A stretch of DNA of 41,399 nucleotides from the NCBI GenBank assembly GCA_903920435.1, contig CAIXMB010000080.1:1-41399 (forward strand). The letters run 5' to 3'. Below the pieces are notes generated by a model. It made no database searches. It worked only from the letters and a program-made list of their open reading frames with translations, and was not told where the DNA came from. Made by a program: the position numbers and the translations under genes. This document shows, one piece after another, positions 1 to 8,118 of the stretch; position 1 is the stretch's first letter; every line of letters begins with the position of its first letter. This stretch comes from an uncultured Actinomycetes bacterium. Its GTDB lineage: Bacteria > Actinomycetota > Actinomycetes > Actinomycetales > Microbacteriaceae.

Positions 1-1
1 C

Positions 2-217
2 GAGGTCGAGGGCGGTGCCCTGTTCGTCGGCTCGCCCGAGACGGTCGCGCAGAAGATCGCGAGCAACGCGCGCACGCTCAAGCTCGGCCGCTTCGACCTC
101 AAGTACGACATCATGAATCTGCCGCGCGAGGCGCGGGCACGCTCGATCGAGCTCCTCGGCACCGAGGTGGCTCCGCGCGTGCAGGAGCTCCTGGCGAAGG
201 AACCCGTCGATGCCTAA
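2..217 (+). CDS. Luciferase-like (LLM class) flavin-dependent oxidoreductase, C-terminal fragment
   Basis: Only the last 71 codons lie in the window; the gene begins upstream. The visible part reads through [15 protein letters not shown] and a helix that follows, then [20 protein letters not shown]. This [10 protein letters not shown] segment followed by a final helix ending in [10 protein letters not shown] is the usual C-terminus of bacterial luciferase-like flavin monooxygenases, TIM-barrel enzymes that use FMNH2 or F420H2. Its substrate cannot be told. The stop codon overlaps the start of the next gene by 8 nt, so the two are probably co-translated; the neighbour is a flavin/F420-NADP type oxidoreductase, which fits a reductase-monooxygenase partnership (inference). 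Confidence 0.75.
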   Translation, partial: EVEGGALFVGSPETVAQKIASNARTLKLGRFDLKYDIMNLPREARARSIELLGTEVAPRVQELLAKEPVDA

Positions 218-881
218 CCAGACCATCGGGATTCTCGGGGCCGGCAAGGTCGGCACCGTGCTCGCACGGCTCGCCGTGGCATCCGGCTACCGCGTGCTCA
301 TCGCGGGTTCGGGCGACCCGGCGCGCATCGCGCTGATCGTCGAGGTGCTGAGCCCCGGCGCGGTCGCGACCACCAAGGAGGTGGTGGCCGAGCAGGCGGA
401 CATCGTCATCCTCGCGCTGCCGCTCGGCAAGTACCGCTCCATCCCCGTCGGGCCGTTGCGCGGCAAGCTCGTGATCGACGCCATGAACTACTGGTGGGAG
501 ATCGACGGCATCCGCGACGACCTCAACGACCCCAGGTCGTCGTCGAGCGAGCTCGTGCAGAACTACCTGCCCGAGTCGCACGTCGTGAAGGCGTTCAACC
601 ACATGGGCTACCACGACCTCGAGGCCGAGGCGAAGCCCGCAGGTGCTCCCGGCCGCAAGGCGCTCGCGATCGCGGGCGACGGCGATGTGTCAGCCGTCGC
701 GGCCCTGGTCGACGCGCTCGGCTTCGACCCCGTGCTCGCCGGACCGCTCGCCGAGGGCGTGCGCCTCGAGCCCGGCGCCGAGCTGTTCGGCGCCAACGTC
801 GATGCCGCCGAGGTGCGGGCGATGCTCGAGCGGTTCCCGGCGTCGGCGCGCGGGCGCGTGGTGGAGGCGGCCCGCGCCTAG
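210..881 (+). CDS. NADPH-dependent F420 reductase-like oxidoreductase
   Basis: 223 aa. The N-terminus [18 protein letters not shown] is a Rossmann nucleotide-binding fingerprint (GxGxxG at residues 10-15), followed by the VLIAGSGDP turn that in the F420-dependent NADP oxidoreductase family (PF03807) contacts the NADP phosphate. [16 protein letters not shown] and [10 protein letters not shown] match conserved segments of this family, and [13 protein letters not shown] resembles the substrate loop. Members move hydride between NADP(H) and F420, or reduce other small substrates; sequence alone does not decide which. It overlaps the upstream monooxygenase by 8 nt and its stop overlaps the convergent small gene by 4 nt. 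Confidence 0.75.
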   Translation: MPNQTIGILGAGKVGTVLARLAVASGYRVLIAGSGDPARIALIVEVLSPGAVATTKEVVAEQADIVILALPLGKYRSIPVGPLRGKLVIDAMNYWWEIDGIRDDLNDPRSSSSELVQNYLPESHVVKAFNHMGYHDLEAEAKPAGAPGRKALAIAGDGDVSAVAALVDALGFDPVLAGPLAEGVRLEPGAELFGANVDAAEVRAMLERFPASARGRVVEAARA

Positions 882-1141
882 TTCTTCAGCAGCTTGCTCA
901 GCGGTACCTTCGCGCCGTCCGCGATCTGCTTGATCGTGGCATCCGGGATGTTCTTCAGCAGCGGCAGGTCGAGGTCTGCAGCCCACTTCGCGATGTTGTC
1001 GATGATGTCGTTGGTCGGCAGGCCCGCGAGCGTGGGGCGCACCTGGTCCCAGATCGGCTCGAGCTGCTTCACGTCGAGGCCCTTGCCGTTCTTGAGTCCG
1101 TCGACGATGCCGCCGAGGTCACCGAGATCGAATCCAGCCAT
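878..1141 (-). CDS. Small acidic protein of unknown function (87 aa)
   Basis: Start chosen at ATG 1141 because a strong Shine-Dalgarno (AGGGGAGG on the minus strand) lies just upstream; a longer reading has no comparable signal. The protein begins [19 protein letters not shown], with no signal peptide, and contains [23 protein letters not shown] and a C-terminal [27 protein letters not shown]. It looks like a compact helical protein. I recognise no catalytic motif and assign no function. Convergent with the F420 reductase-like gene (4 nt stop overlap) and divergent from the cytochrome gene. Confidence 0.65.
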   Translation of the reverse strand: MAGFDLGDLGGIVDGLKNGKGLDVKQLEPIWDQVRPTLAGLPTNDIIDNIAKWAADLDLPLLKNIPDATIKQIADGAKVPLSKLLKN

Positions 1142-1194
1142 GAGTGCCTCCCCTGTTCGTTGACTCGATCGTAGACCGACCCTCTCGTCCATTG

Positions 1195-1246
1195 ATTCGT
1201 CAGTTGTGGTTTCCGGGGCGGCACGAATCCACCACAACTCACGAAT
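1195..1246. repeat. Long imperfect inverted repeat in a divergent promoter region
   Basis: Left arm ATTCGT-c-AGTTGTGGT (1195-1210) is answered by ACCACAACT-c-ACGAAT (1231-1246): 15 of 16 arm positions pair, with one C:C mismatch, around a 20-nt loop. The loop also contains ACGAATC (1223-1229), which could pair with GATTCGT at 1194-1200 as an alternative fold. It lies between two divergent genes, so it could be an operator pair, an RNA structure or a small palindromic repeat. Confidence 0.55.
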
Positions 1247-1284
1247 GAAGAGCAGGAAAGGGAGCCGTCGGCAACCGGTACGGT

Positions 1285-2217
1285 GTGAGTGTGTCAACTC
1301 CACCCGCCCGGCAGCGCAGCCGGTGGCGGCATTTCCTGTGGATCGCACCCGTGGTCGCCGTGCTCGCGGTGGTCGTCGTTCTCGTCGCCCAATGGCTGCG
1401 CGGCCAGGCGGATGTGCAGCAGTTCATCCTCGACTTCCCGGGCCAGTCGGAGTTGCCCGCAGACACTCCGGCGGGCATCCCGGTGTGGCTCGCGTGGCAG
1501 CACGGACTCAATGCGTTCTTCCTGCTGTTCATCATCCGGTCGGGCTTGCAGCTTCGAACCGGTGGTCGGCCGTCGACCTTCTGGAAGCGCAACAACACGG
1601 GCCTCATCCGCACGAAGGGCGAGCCCGTGCGGGTCGGTATCACCGTGTGGCTGCACGTCGCGTTCGACACCCTCTGGATCGTGAACGGGCTCACCTACTT
1701 CGTGCTGCTCTTCGCGACCGGGCAGTGGATGCGCGTGGTGCCGACGAGCTGGGACATCGTGCCCAACGCCGTCTCCGCGGGGCTGCAGTACGTCTCACTC
1801 GACTGGCCGGTGGAGAACGGGTGGGTGAACTACAACGCGCTGCAGCTGCTGTCGTACTTCGTGGTGATCTTCGTCGCAGCGCCCCTCGCCATCGTCACGG
1901 GCATCCGGCTCATGCCCGGGTTCGCTGCGCGCTTCCGTTCGCTCGACAAGGCCTTCCCGCTCTCGGCCGCGCGTACGCTGCACTTCTGGCTCATGCTCTT
2001 CTTCATCGCGTTCATCGCCGTGCACGTCTTCCTCGTGCTCGCGACGGGCGCTCAGCGCAATCTCAACCACATGTACGCGGCTCGTGACGACGGCTCGTGG
2101 CTCGGCGTCATCCTGTTCGCGGCGTCACTCGTCGTCATGGCGGCGACGTGGTTCGCGCTTCATCCGGTCGTGGTGAAGAAGCTCGCGAGCCTCACCGGCA
2201 CCGTCATCTCGCGCTAG
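1285..2217 (+). CDS. Cytochrome b/b6-domain integral membrane protein
   Basis: 310 aa with four to five strongly hydrophobic spans: a signal-anchor near residues 17-38, then helices near 70-90, 120-145, 185-208, 230-255 and 270-290. Histidines H73, H124, H233 and H247 sit inside or at the ends of helices as expected for haem b ligands in the cytochrome b561 / thiosulfate-reductase gamma superfamily (PF01292 type). Such proteins pass electrons between quinones and a periplasmic partner, often a molybdopterin enzyme, but no partner gene is adjacent. The start is uncertain: GTG 1285 is annotated, yet TACGGT (1279-1284) would be a -10 element exactly 6 nt before GTG 1291, suggesting a leaderless start two codons later. 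Confidence 0.75.
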   Translation: MSVSTPPARQRSRWRHFLWIAPVVAVLAVVVVLVAQWLRGQADVQQFILDFPGQSELPADTPAGIPVWLAWQHGLNAFFLLFIIRSGLQLRTGGRPSTFWKRNNTGLIRTKGEPVRVGITVWLHVAFDTLWIVNGLTYFVLLFATGQWMRVVPTSWDIVPNAVSAGLQYVSLDWPVENGWVNYNALQLLSYFVVIFVAAPLAIVTGIRLMPGFAARFRSLDKAFPLSAARTLHFWLMLFFIAFIAVHVFLVLATGAQRNLNHMYAARDDGSWLGVILFAASLVVMAATWFALHPVVVKKLASLTGTVISR

Positions 2218-3410
2218 TCGCTCTCGGGCGGCAGCGCTTCCTTCGGCAGCTTGCGCACCTTGCGCCGCCGGGTGCGGCGCTCTGGGACCATGCCCCGCAT
2301 CTCCTCGAGCTTGCCGAAGCAGAGCAGCCGGTCGCCGGCCTCGAGGATCGTCCCGCGCTTGGGGTTCGGAATCACGGTCGTGCCGCGATGCAGGGTGAGC
2401 ACGGTGATGTCGCGCTCCCGCAGTCCGGTGTCGCCGAGCGGGGTGCCGACCAGGTCGGCGTTCGCATAGACGACGATCTCAGCGACGCCGTACCCGCTCG
2501 AGACGCTCAGGCGCTGGCGCACGTCGATGTCGGGGAAGGCGACGCGGTCGGCGATGTGGTCGATGATCGCGCCGGCGACGTCGAGGTTCGTCGCGCGCTC
2601 GATTCCCTCGAGACCGGGGGAGGAGTTGACCTCCATCACGAGCGGGCCGTCGGCCCCTTCGAGCATGTCGACGCCGGCGACCTTGAGCCCCATGATCTGC
2701 GCGGAGCGCACCGCCGCCTGCTCGTACTCGGGGGTGATCGCCACGGGCTCGACGGACCCGCCGCGGTGCACGTTGGAGCGGAACTCGTCACCGACGGCGG
2801 TCCGCCGCATGGCGGCCACGACGCGGTCGCCCACGACGAGCGCACGGATGTCACGGCCGCGACTCTCGCGCACGAAGTGCTGGATGAGCACGTTCTGGTT
2901 CGTGGACTGGAGCGTCTCGATGATCGCCTCGGCGACCTTCACCTCGGGCGCCAGGATCACACCGATGCCCTGCGTGCCCTCGAGCAGCTTGATGACCACG
3001 GGCGCGCCGCCGACGCGCTCGATCGCGGGCCGCACATCGGCACGGTTGCGCACGAAGGCCGTCGCGGGCATGGCGATGTTGTGGCGGGAGAGGATCTGGG
3101 TGGCCCGGAGTTTGTCGCGGGCGTTAGCGATGCCGTTGGCGGTGTTGGGCGTGTAGACGTCCATCTGCTCGAACTGGCGCACCACGGCAGTGCCGAAGTA
3201 GGTGATCGAGGCGCCGATGCGGGGGATGATCGCGTCGTAGTCGCTCAGGGGCTTGCCGCGGTACTGCAGCTGCGGATCTTCCTGGGAGAGGTCGATCGCG
3301 AAGCGCAGCGTATTGAGCACCCGCACGTCGTGCCCGCGCTGCTCGGCAGCAGCGCGCAGACGCTGGGTGGAATACGCGCGAGGCGCGCGCGACAGTATGG
3401 CGAGTTTCAT
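2214..3410 (-). CDS. rimK: RimK-type ATP-grasp glutamate ligase fused to a C-terminal TrkA_C (RCK_C) domain
   Basis: 398 aa, start ATG 3410 (MKLAILSRAPRAYSTQRL), which matches the family N-terminus. Residues about 1-285 are RimK: a pre-ATP-grasp domain (LSDYDAIIPRIGASITYFG), then the ATP-grasp with VVIKLLEGTQGIGV, RDIRALVVGDRVVAAM and the metal-binding MEVNSSPGLEGIE. RimK adds glutamates to the C-terminus of ribosomal protein S6 in E. coli. The roughly 100 extra residues compared with E. coli RimK (300 aa) contain VVYANADLVGTPLGDTGLRERDITVLTLHRG and ILEAGDRLLCFGKLEEM, the typical TrkA_C ligand-binding fold of K+ channel regulators, then a basic tail. The fusion suggests regulation by a small ligand (inference). 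Divergent from a PF05618 protease, with 26 nt between the starts. Confidence 0.88.
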   Translation of the reverse strand: MKLAILSRAPRAYSTQRLRAAAEQRGHDVRVLNTLRFAIDLSQEDPQLQYRGKPLSDYDAIIPRIGASITYFGTAVVRQFEQMDVYTPNTANGIANARDKLRATQILSRHNIAMPATAFVRNRADVRPAIERVGGAPVVIKLLEGTQGIGVILAPEVKVAEAIIETLQSTNQNVLIQHFVRESRGRDIRALVVGDRVVAAMRRTAVGDEFRSNVHRGGSVEPVAITPEYEQAAVRSAQIMGLKVAGVDMLEGADGPLVMEVNSSPGLEGIERATNLDVAGAIIDHIADRVAFPDIDVRQRLSVSSGYGVAEIVVYANADLVGTPLGDTGLRERDITVLTLHRGTTVIPNPKRGTILEAGDRLLCFGKLEEMRGMVPERRTRRRKVRKLPKEALPPESD

Positions 3411-3436
3411 GGTGGTGGCCCTGACAAAATGGAGCA

Positions 3437-3916
3437 GTGAACGAGCCCTCCCATTCAAGCACCCTCGCCGGGTGGCGCGAGTGGGTGCAGCTGCCCGAGA
3501 TCGGCGTTCCGTGGATCAAGGCCAAGCTCGACACGGGCGCCCAGACCTCGTCGATCCACGCGCACGACACCGAGGTGTTCGAGCGCGACGGGGTCGACTG
3601 GGTGCGGTTCCGGGTGCGCCCCTGGCAGCTCAGCACCGACGACGAGGTGACGGTCGAGTGCCCACTGCACGACCGCCGGCGCGTGCGCAGCTCGTCCGGC
3701 CACGTCGAGGAGCGCTTCGTCGTACGGATGCGCGTGGTCCTGGTGCACCGCGAGGTCGAGGTCGAGGTCACCCTCAGCAACCGCGATCAGATGGGCTTCC
3801 GCATGCTCATCGGGCGCGAGGCCCTGCAGAACGGATTCGACGTCACGTCGAGCCGCTCGTTCCTGGGCGGGCGCGCCCCTCGATCGATGCGCCGCCGCAA
3901 CAAGGGCGAGGTGTAG
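3437..3916 (+). CDS. RimK-associated retropepsin-like protease (PF05618, RimB type)
   Basis: 159 aa. The motif AKLDTGAQTSSIHA (residues about 30-43) contains the DTGA of retropepsin-like aspartic proteases, and MLIGREAL near the C-terminus is the second conserved element. The family is often labelled ATP-dependent zinc protease, but it has no zinc or ATP motif. In Pseudomonas a family member is encoded with RimK and acts in the S6 modification system; the divergent rimK here supports the same pairing. GTG start: an extended -10 TGaCAAAAT ends at 3430, exactly 6 nt before the start, with no usable Shine-Dalgarno, so the mRNA may be leaderless. Confidence 0.8.
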   Translation: MNEPSHSSTLAGWREWVQLPEIGVPWIKAKLDTGAQTSSIHAHDTEVFERDGVDWVRFRVRPWQLSTDDEVTVECPLHDRRRVRSSSGHVEERFVVRMRVVLVHREVEVEVTLSNRDQMGFRMLIGREALQNGFDVTSSRSFLGGRAPRSMRRRNKGEV

Positions 3917-3953
3917 TCACTCTCCTGCTGCTGGTAGGCAACTTCACGGACGA

Positions 3954-3969
3954 GGTATAACATCGTACC
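3954..3969 (+). promoter_or_regulatory. Candidate promoter -10 and small dyad upstream of the nucleoside island
   Basis: TATAAC at 3956-3961 is a good -10 hexamer 38 nt before ATG 4000; no convincing -35 is visible. The -10 sits inside GGTA-taacatcg-TACC, a short dyad that could be an operator, possibly for the GntR-family regulator encoded at the far end of the island. The dyad does not clearly match the usual HutC-type consensus. Confidence 0.35.
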
Positions 3970-3999
3970 GAGAAGTTCCCCCAGAGTTGCGGAGACCCT

Positions 4000-4767
4000 A
4001 TGAACCAGGCTGTTGACAAGAGCTCCGCGGGCGTCGGCGAGCGCCAGTACCACATCGGCATCGCGCCCGGAGAGGTCTCCACGGTCGCGCTCCTGCCCGG
4101 CGACCCGTTCCGCGTCCCCCTCGTGGCCGAGTTCCTCACCGACGTCAGGACCGTCGCCCACAAGCGCGAGCACATGACGATGACGGGCATGTACAAGGGC
4201 CGGATGATCACCGCCACGTCCACGGGCATGGGCTGCCCCTCCACGGCCATCGCCGTCGAAGAGCTCATCCGGGTGGGGGTCACGTCGTTCATCCGGGTCG
4301 GTTCCTCCGCGGGACTGCAGCCCGGGGTCAAGCCCGGCGACCTCCTCGTGAGCGAGGGCGCGCTGCGCAACGACGGGACCACCGCGGCGTACGCGCACCA
4401 CGGGTTCCCGGCCGTGCCCGACCTCGAGATCGCCCTCGAGCTGGGCAAGGTCGCGCGCGAGCTCACTGCGGGCACCGAGACATCCGTGCACTCCGGCATC
4501 AACGCGAGCGACGATGCCTTCTACGCCGAGACCCCCGAGTGGATCGCGGAGCTCAACCGCCTCGGTGTGCTCAACGTCGAGATGGAGAGCGCCGCGCTCT
4601 ACGTCGTCGCCCGGCTGCGCGGGGTGCGCTCGGGCATGATCTGCTCGACCTCGAGCAACCTGTTCGACGGCACGAGCCTCTACTCCGGTGTGGAGAAGGC
4701 GCTCAAGGACGGCTGGATGCGCAGCATCGAGGCCGCCCTCGAGGTCGCGGTGCGACTGGAACTCTGA
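4000..4767 (+). CDS. udp: Uridine phosphorylase-family nucleoside phosphorylase
   Basis: 255 aa, a normal length for NP-I family phosphorylases, which split nucleosides with phosphate into base and ribose (or deoxyribose) 1-phosphate in the cytosol. Visible motifs: LLPGDPFRVPLVAEFL (phosphate loop), TGMGCPSTAIAVEEL, FIRVGSSAGLQPGVKPGDLLV (base and phosphate site) and LNVEMESAALYVV (the ribose-binding MES motif). GDPxR and SSAG are closest to uridine phosphorylases, though the specificity is inferred. Its TGA overlaps the ATG of the deaminase by 1 nt (TGATG). First gene of the nucleoside island, preceded by a TATAAC -10. Confidence 0.85.
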   Translation: MNQAVDKSSAGVGERQYHIGIAPGEVSTVALLPGDPFRVPLVAEFLTDVRTVAHKREHMTMTGMYKGRMITATSTGMGCPSTAIAVEELIRVGVTSFIRVGSSAGLQPGVKPGDLLVSEGALRNDGTTAAYAHHGFPAVPDLEIALELGKVARELTAGTETSVHSGINASDDAFYAETPEWIAELNRLGVLNVEMESAALYVVARLRGVRSGMICSTSSNLFDGTSLYSGVEKALKDGWMRSIEAALEVAVRLEL

Positions 4768-5735
4768 TGCTCATCGACCTGCACAGCCACCTCGAGGGCC
4801 GAGTGCGCCCGCAGACCGCCGCGGAGCTCGCCGCCGGTCTCGGCATCGCGCCGCCCGCGGGGGGCTGGGAGCGGGCGATCAGGCTCGACGGACCGGCCGA
4901 CCTGACGGTCTACCTCGCCAAGGTCGCGGTCACCTACCCGTTCTTCGGCTCGACCGACGCGGCCCGGCGCATCGCACGGGAAGCGGTGGAGGACGGCGCC
5001 GCGGCGGGGCTCGACTACCTCGAACTGCGCTTCGGCCCGGCGACGCACGCATCAGACGAGGCGGGCATCGACGACGTCGTCGCCGCGGTCACCGAGGGAA
5101 TGCGCGAGGGCTCGGCGGCCACGGGGATGCCGAGCGGTGCCGTCGTGGCGGCCCTGCGCCACCACGACCGGGAGACCAACCTCGCGGTGGCGCGCGCCGC
5201 GGCGAGAGCCGCGGGCAACGGTGTCGTGGGGTTCGACCTCGCGGGCGACGAGCTGCTCTACCCCGACCTGCGACCGCACACGGATGCCTTCGCGCTCGCC
5301 CGCGCGGCCGGCCTCGGCATCACGTGCCACGCCGCCGAAGCGGCACCCGGTCCCGCAGCGCGCGAGGCCGTGGAGATGCTCGGAGCAACGCGGATCGGCC
5401 ACGGCGCCCACATCGTCGACGACCCGGACACCCTCCGCTGGGCGGCCGACTCCGGCATCGTCGTCGAGATCTGCCCGACCTCCAACTGGTACACGGGCGC
5501 CATCGCCGACGTCGCGCAACACCCGGCACCGCGCTTCCGCGACGCGGGCGTGAAGCTCGTGCTCGGCGACGACAACCCCCTGCAGACCGGCTCGGGCATG
5601 CGCGAGGAGCGCGACCTGCTCGCCCGCGTACTCGGCTTCGGCCCTGCAGACCTCGCAGCCCTCGACAGCGTGAGCGTCGAGGCCGCGTTCCTCGAACCCG
5701 CGGTGCGCCGCGAGTTGGCGGCGCGGCTCACCTAG
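4767..5735 (+). CDS. Adenosine deaminase-family metal hydrolase
   Basis: 322 aa. Metal- and substrate-binding motifs of the ADA/adenine/aminodeoxyfutalosine deaminase family (PF00962) appear in order: DLHSHLEG at the N-terminus (the HxH zinc ligands), CHAAE at residues 187-191 (catalytic Glu191; classical enzymes have HAGE), RIGHGAHI, EICPTSN and GDDNP (metal Asp). The family deaminates adenosine, deoxyadenosine or adenine. The A for G change in HAGE and the short N-terminus make it a divergent member, so the exact substrate is open. Translationally coupled to the phosphorylase, which points to deamination followed by phosphorolysis of purine nucleosides. Confidence 0.82.
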   Translation: MLIDLHSHLEGRVRPQTAAELAAGLGIAPPAGGWERAIRLDGPADLTVYLAKVAVTYPFFGSTDAARRIAREAVEDGAAAGLDYLELRFGPATHASDEAGIDDVVAAVTEGMREGSAATGMPSGAVVAALRHHDRETNLAVARAAARAAGNGVVGFDLAGDELLYPDLRPHTDAFALARAAGLGITCHAAEAAPGPAAREAVEMLGATRIGHGAHIVDDPDTLRWAADSGIVVEICPTSNWYTGAIADVAQHPAPRFRDAGVKLVLGDDNPLQTGSGMREERDLLARVLGFGPADLAALDSVSVEAAFLEPAVRRELAARLT

Positions 5736-5771
5736 CACCACCCCAGCACCCAAGAGATAACGGAGACAGCA

Positions 5772-6872
5772 ATGCAATCAAGCACCAAGGTCACCTCGCT
5801 GACGGCGATGGGCGCGCTCGCCGCCCTCCTCCTGAGCGGCTGTGCGGCGGCACCAGATCCGGCGGCGACATCCGAGAGCGGCGCGAGCGACTTCGTGCCG
5901 TGCGCGGTCTCCGACCTCACGGGGTTCGACGACAACGACTTCAACGAGCTCACCTACGACGGCGTGAAAGCAGCTGCGGAGACGCTCGGGGTCGAGACCA
6001 AGGCGTCGGAGTCCGCGTCGGAAGACCAGTACTCCGGCAACATCGAGGCGCTCGTCGCCGAGGGCTGCAACCTCGTGGTGACGGTCGGCTTCGCGCTCGC
6101 GACAGCGACGCGCGACGCGGCGAAGGTCGACACCGACGTGAACTTCGCCCTCATCGACAGCGCGGTGACGAACGACGACTTCAGCCCGCTCGTGCTCGAC
6201 AACGTCAAGCCGGTACTCTTCGACACCGCCCAGGCCGCCGTCCTCGCGGGCTACCTCGCGGCAGGCGCGACCAAGACCGGTGTCGTGGGCACGTACGGCG
6301 GAATGCCGTTCCCCTCGGTCACCGTGTTCATGGACGGCTTCGTGGACGGCGTTGCGCACTACAACGAGGTGCACGGGGCATCCGTGAAGGTCGTGGGTTG
6401 GGACAAGGCCGCGCAGAACGGCCTCTTCGTCGGAAGCTTCGACGACCAGAACCAGGCGAAGACCATCACCTCGGGCCTGCTCGACCAGGGCGTCGACGTC
6501 ATCATGCCCGTGGCAGGCACCCTCTTCAAGGCGTCGATCGAGGCCATGAAGGATCGTGACAGCCAGGGTGCCATCATCGGCGTCAACTCGGATGCGTTCG
6601 TGAGCTCGCCGGAGTACAAGGAGTACTACCTGACCTCAGTGCTCAAGAACCTCACCACGGCGGCCAAGGAGGTCACCCTCGCGGCAGGCAAGGGCGAGTT
6701 CGACAACACGGCCTACATCGGTACCCTCGAGAACGACGGCGTCGGCATCGCACCCACCCACGAGTGGGAGTCGAAGCTCGACCCCGCCCTGCTCGCCGAG
6801 GTCGACCAGCTGAAGGCCGACATCATCTCAGGGGCCTTCGTCGTCGATTCGCCGTCGTCGCCGAAGAACTGA
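5772..6872 (+). CDS. BMP-family nucleoside-binding lipoprotein (PnrA/BmpA type)
   Basis: 366 aa. Type II signal peptide with lipobox LLSGC (Cys24), so anchored outside the membrane. Motifs of the basic membrane protein / PnrA family: SDLTGFDDNDFNELTYDGVK, IEALVAEGCNLVVTVGF, VNFALIDSAV, AAVLAGYLAAG, TGVVGTYGGMPFPSV, MDGFVDGVAHYN and GVDVIMPVAGTLFKASIEA. Characterised members bind purine nucleosides and feed an ABC importer. No ABC ATPase or permease of that system is linked here; instead an MFS carrier follows 25 nt downstream. The location beside a phosphorylase and a deaminase supports a nucleoside ligand. Confidence 0.87.
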   Translation: MQSSTKVTSLTAMGALAALLLSGCAAAPDPAATSESGASDFVPCAVSDLTGFDDNDFNELTYDGVKAAAETLGVETKASESASEDQYSGNIEALVAEGCNLVVTVGFALATATRDAAKVDTDVNFALIDSAVTNDDFSPLVLDNVKPVLFDTAQAAVLAGYLAAGATKTGVVGTYGGMPFPSVTVFMDGFVDGVAHYNEVHGASVKVVGWDKAAQNGLFVGSFDDQNQAKTITSGLLDQGVDVIMPVAGTLFKASIEAMKDRDSQGAIIGVNSDAFVSSPEYKEYYLTSVLKNLTTAAKEVTLAAGKGEFDNTAYIGTLENDGVGIAPTHEWESKLDPALLAEVDQLKADIISGAFVVDSPSSPKN

Positions 6873-6897
6873 CCCGGTCACAGGGGAGGTCGGACTG

Positions 6898-8118
6898 ATG
6901 TCGGCCCGATCTCCCCTGCGCCCCGACGTCCGGGCGTTCGCACGCAGCACCGGGTGGGCCTACTTCCCCCTCGCGTTCCTGGGCAGGCTGCCCTTCGCCA
7001 TGATGATCGTGGGAGTGCTCACGCTCGTCACGACCACGCGGGGCTCGGTCGCCGAGGCGGGCCTCGCCGCGGCCTTCACCGGCGTCGGCACGGCGGTGTG
7101 CGGCCCGTTGGCCGGCACGATCGCCGACCGCTCGAGCCAGCGCGCCGTGCTCATCGGCGCGAGTGCCGTGAGCATCCTGGCAGCGGCCGGCCTCCTCGCC
7201 GTTCTCGCGGCCTCGGCGCACCTTGCCGTGGTGTGCGTGCTGGCCTTCCTGTTGGGCGGCGCGACCCCGCAGGTCTCGCCGTTCTCCCGCTCGCGCCTCG
7301 CCGCCCTCGCTCTCCGGGCCGGTTCGCCCGAGCTGCGCTCCCGCGCGACGGCTCTCGTCATGAGCTACGAGTCGGTGGTCGACGAGGCATCGTTCGTGCT
7401 GGGTCCGGTGGTCGTGGGCGTCCTCACCGCGCTCATCGCCCCGTGGGCGCCCCTCGTGCTCGGCGCCGTGCTCTCGGCGACCGTGGTCATCGCGTTCGCC
7501 CTGCACCCCACGGGCAGGGCCGCCACCCACCCGGATGCCCGCCCGCCCGCCGGCCGCGCCATCACGGGCCCGGTGCTCATGCTGGCGGCGGCCATGCTGC
7601 TCGTCGGGGGCATCTTCGGCTCCATCCTGACCGCTCTGACCGGATTCATGGAGGCCCGCGGGCTCGGCGGCCAGTCGGGCATCGTCTACGGCGCGATGAG
7701 CGCGGGCGCGATCCTCGTTGCCGTGGGGGTCGCCGCGCTGCCCGAGCGGTTCACGCTCAACGCCCGCTGGGCGGTGCTCGGCGCGATCGCGGTGCTGGGC
7801 TCCGTCGTGCTCACGACGGCGGCGAGCATCCCGGGTGCGGTGCTCGGGCTGTTCCTCTGCGGTACCGGTGTCGGTGCGGTGCTCGTCTCGCTCTTCAGCC
7901 TGGGGGAGCGGGCTGCTCCGCACGGGCGCACGACCACGGTGCTCACCACGCTGCAGAGCACCCTCGTGGTGGGTCAGGCGCTCGCGCTCGCAGGGTGCGG
8001 TGCACTCGTGCAGGCCCGTGGGGCGGGGGCGGGCTACGCCGTGACGATCGCGCTCGCCGTGGCACTGGTGGCGCTCGCCCTCGTCGCGTGGTGGCGGTCT
8101 AGGACTTCCCGAGGGTGA
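6898..8118 (+). CDS. MFS transporter, probably nucleoside or base related
   Basis: 406 aa with about twelve hydrophobic segments, the size and layout of a major facilitator. The cytoplasmic loop between helices 2 and 3 reads GPLAGTIADRSSQRAVLIG, the MFS loop 2-3 signature (G-x4-D-R-x-R/S-R). The start at ATG 6898 is backed by GGGGAGG 8-14 nt upstream. It follows the nucleoside-binding lipoprotein gene and so probably belongs to the same operon; direction and substrate are not shown by sequence. Its 3' end overlaps the convergent gntR gene by 20 nt. Confidence 0.8.
   Translation: MSARSPLRPDVRAFARSTGWAYFPLAFLGRLPFAMMIVGVLTLVTTTRGSVAEAGLAAAFTGVGTAVCGPLAGTIADRSSQRAVLIGASAVSILAAAGLLAVLAASAHLAVVCVLAFLLGGATPQVSPFSRSRLAALALRAGSPELRSRATALVMSYESVVDEASFVLGPVVVGVLTALIAPWAPLVLGAVLSATVVIAFALHPTGRAATHPDARPPAGRAITGPVLMLAAAMLLVGGIFGSILTALTGFMEARGLGGQSGIVYGAMSAGAILVAVGVAALPERFTLNARWAVLGAIAVLGSVVLTTAASIPGAVLGLFLCGTGVGAVLVSLFSLGERAAPHGRTTTVLTTLQSTLVVGQALALAGCGALVQARGAGAGYAVTIALAVALVALALVAWWRSRTSRG

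Noticed and set aside
494-1174. Long alternative reading frame on the plus strand across the F420 reductase-like gene and its neighbour
   Set aside because: Arginine/alanine-rich shadow of the real genes in high-G+C DNA; it also crosses the well-supported minus-strand gene with its own ribosome-binding site.
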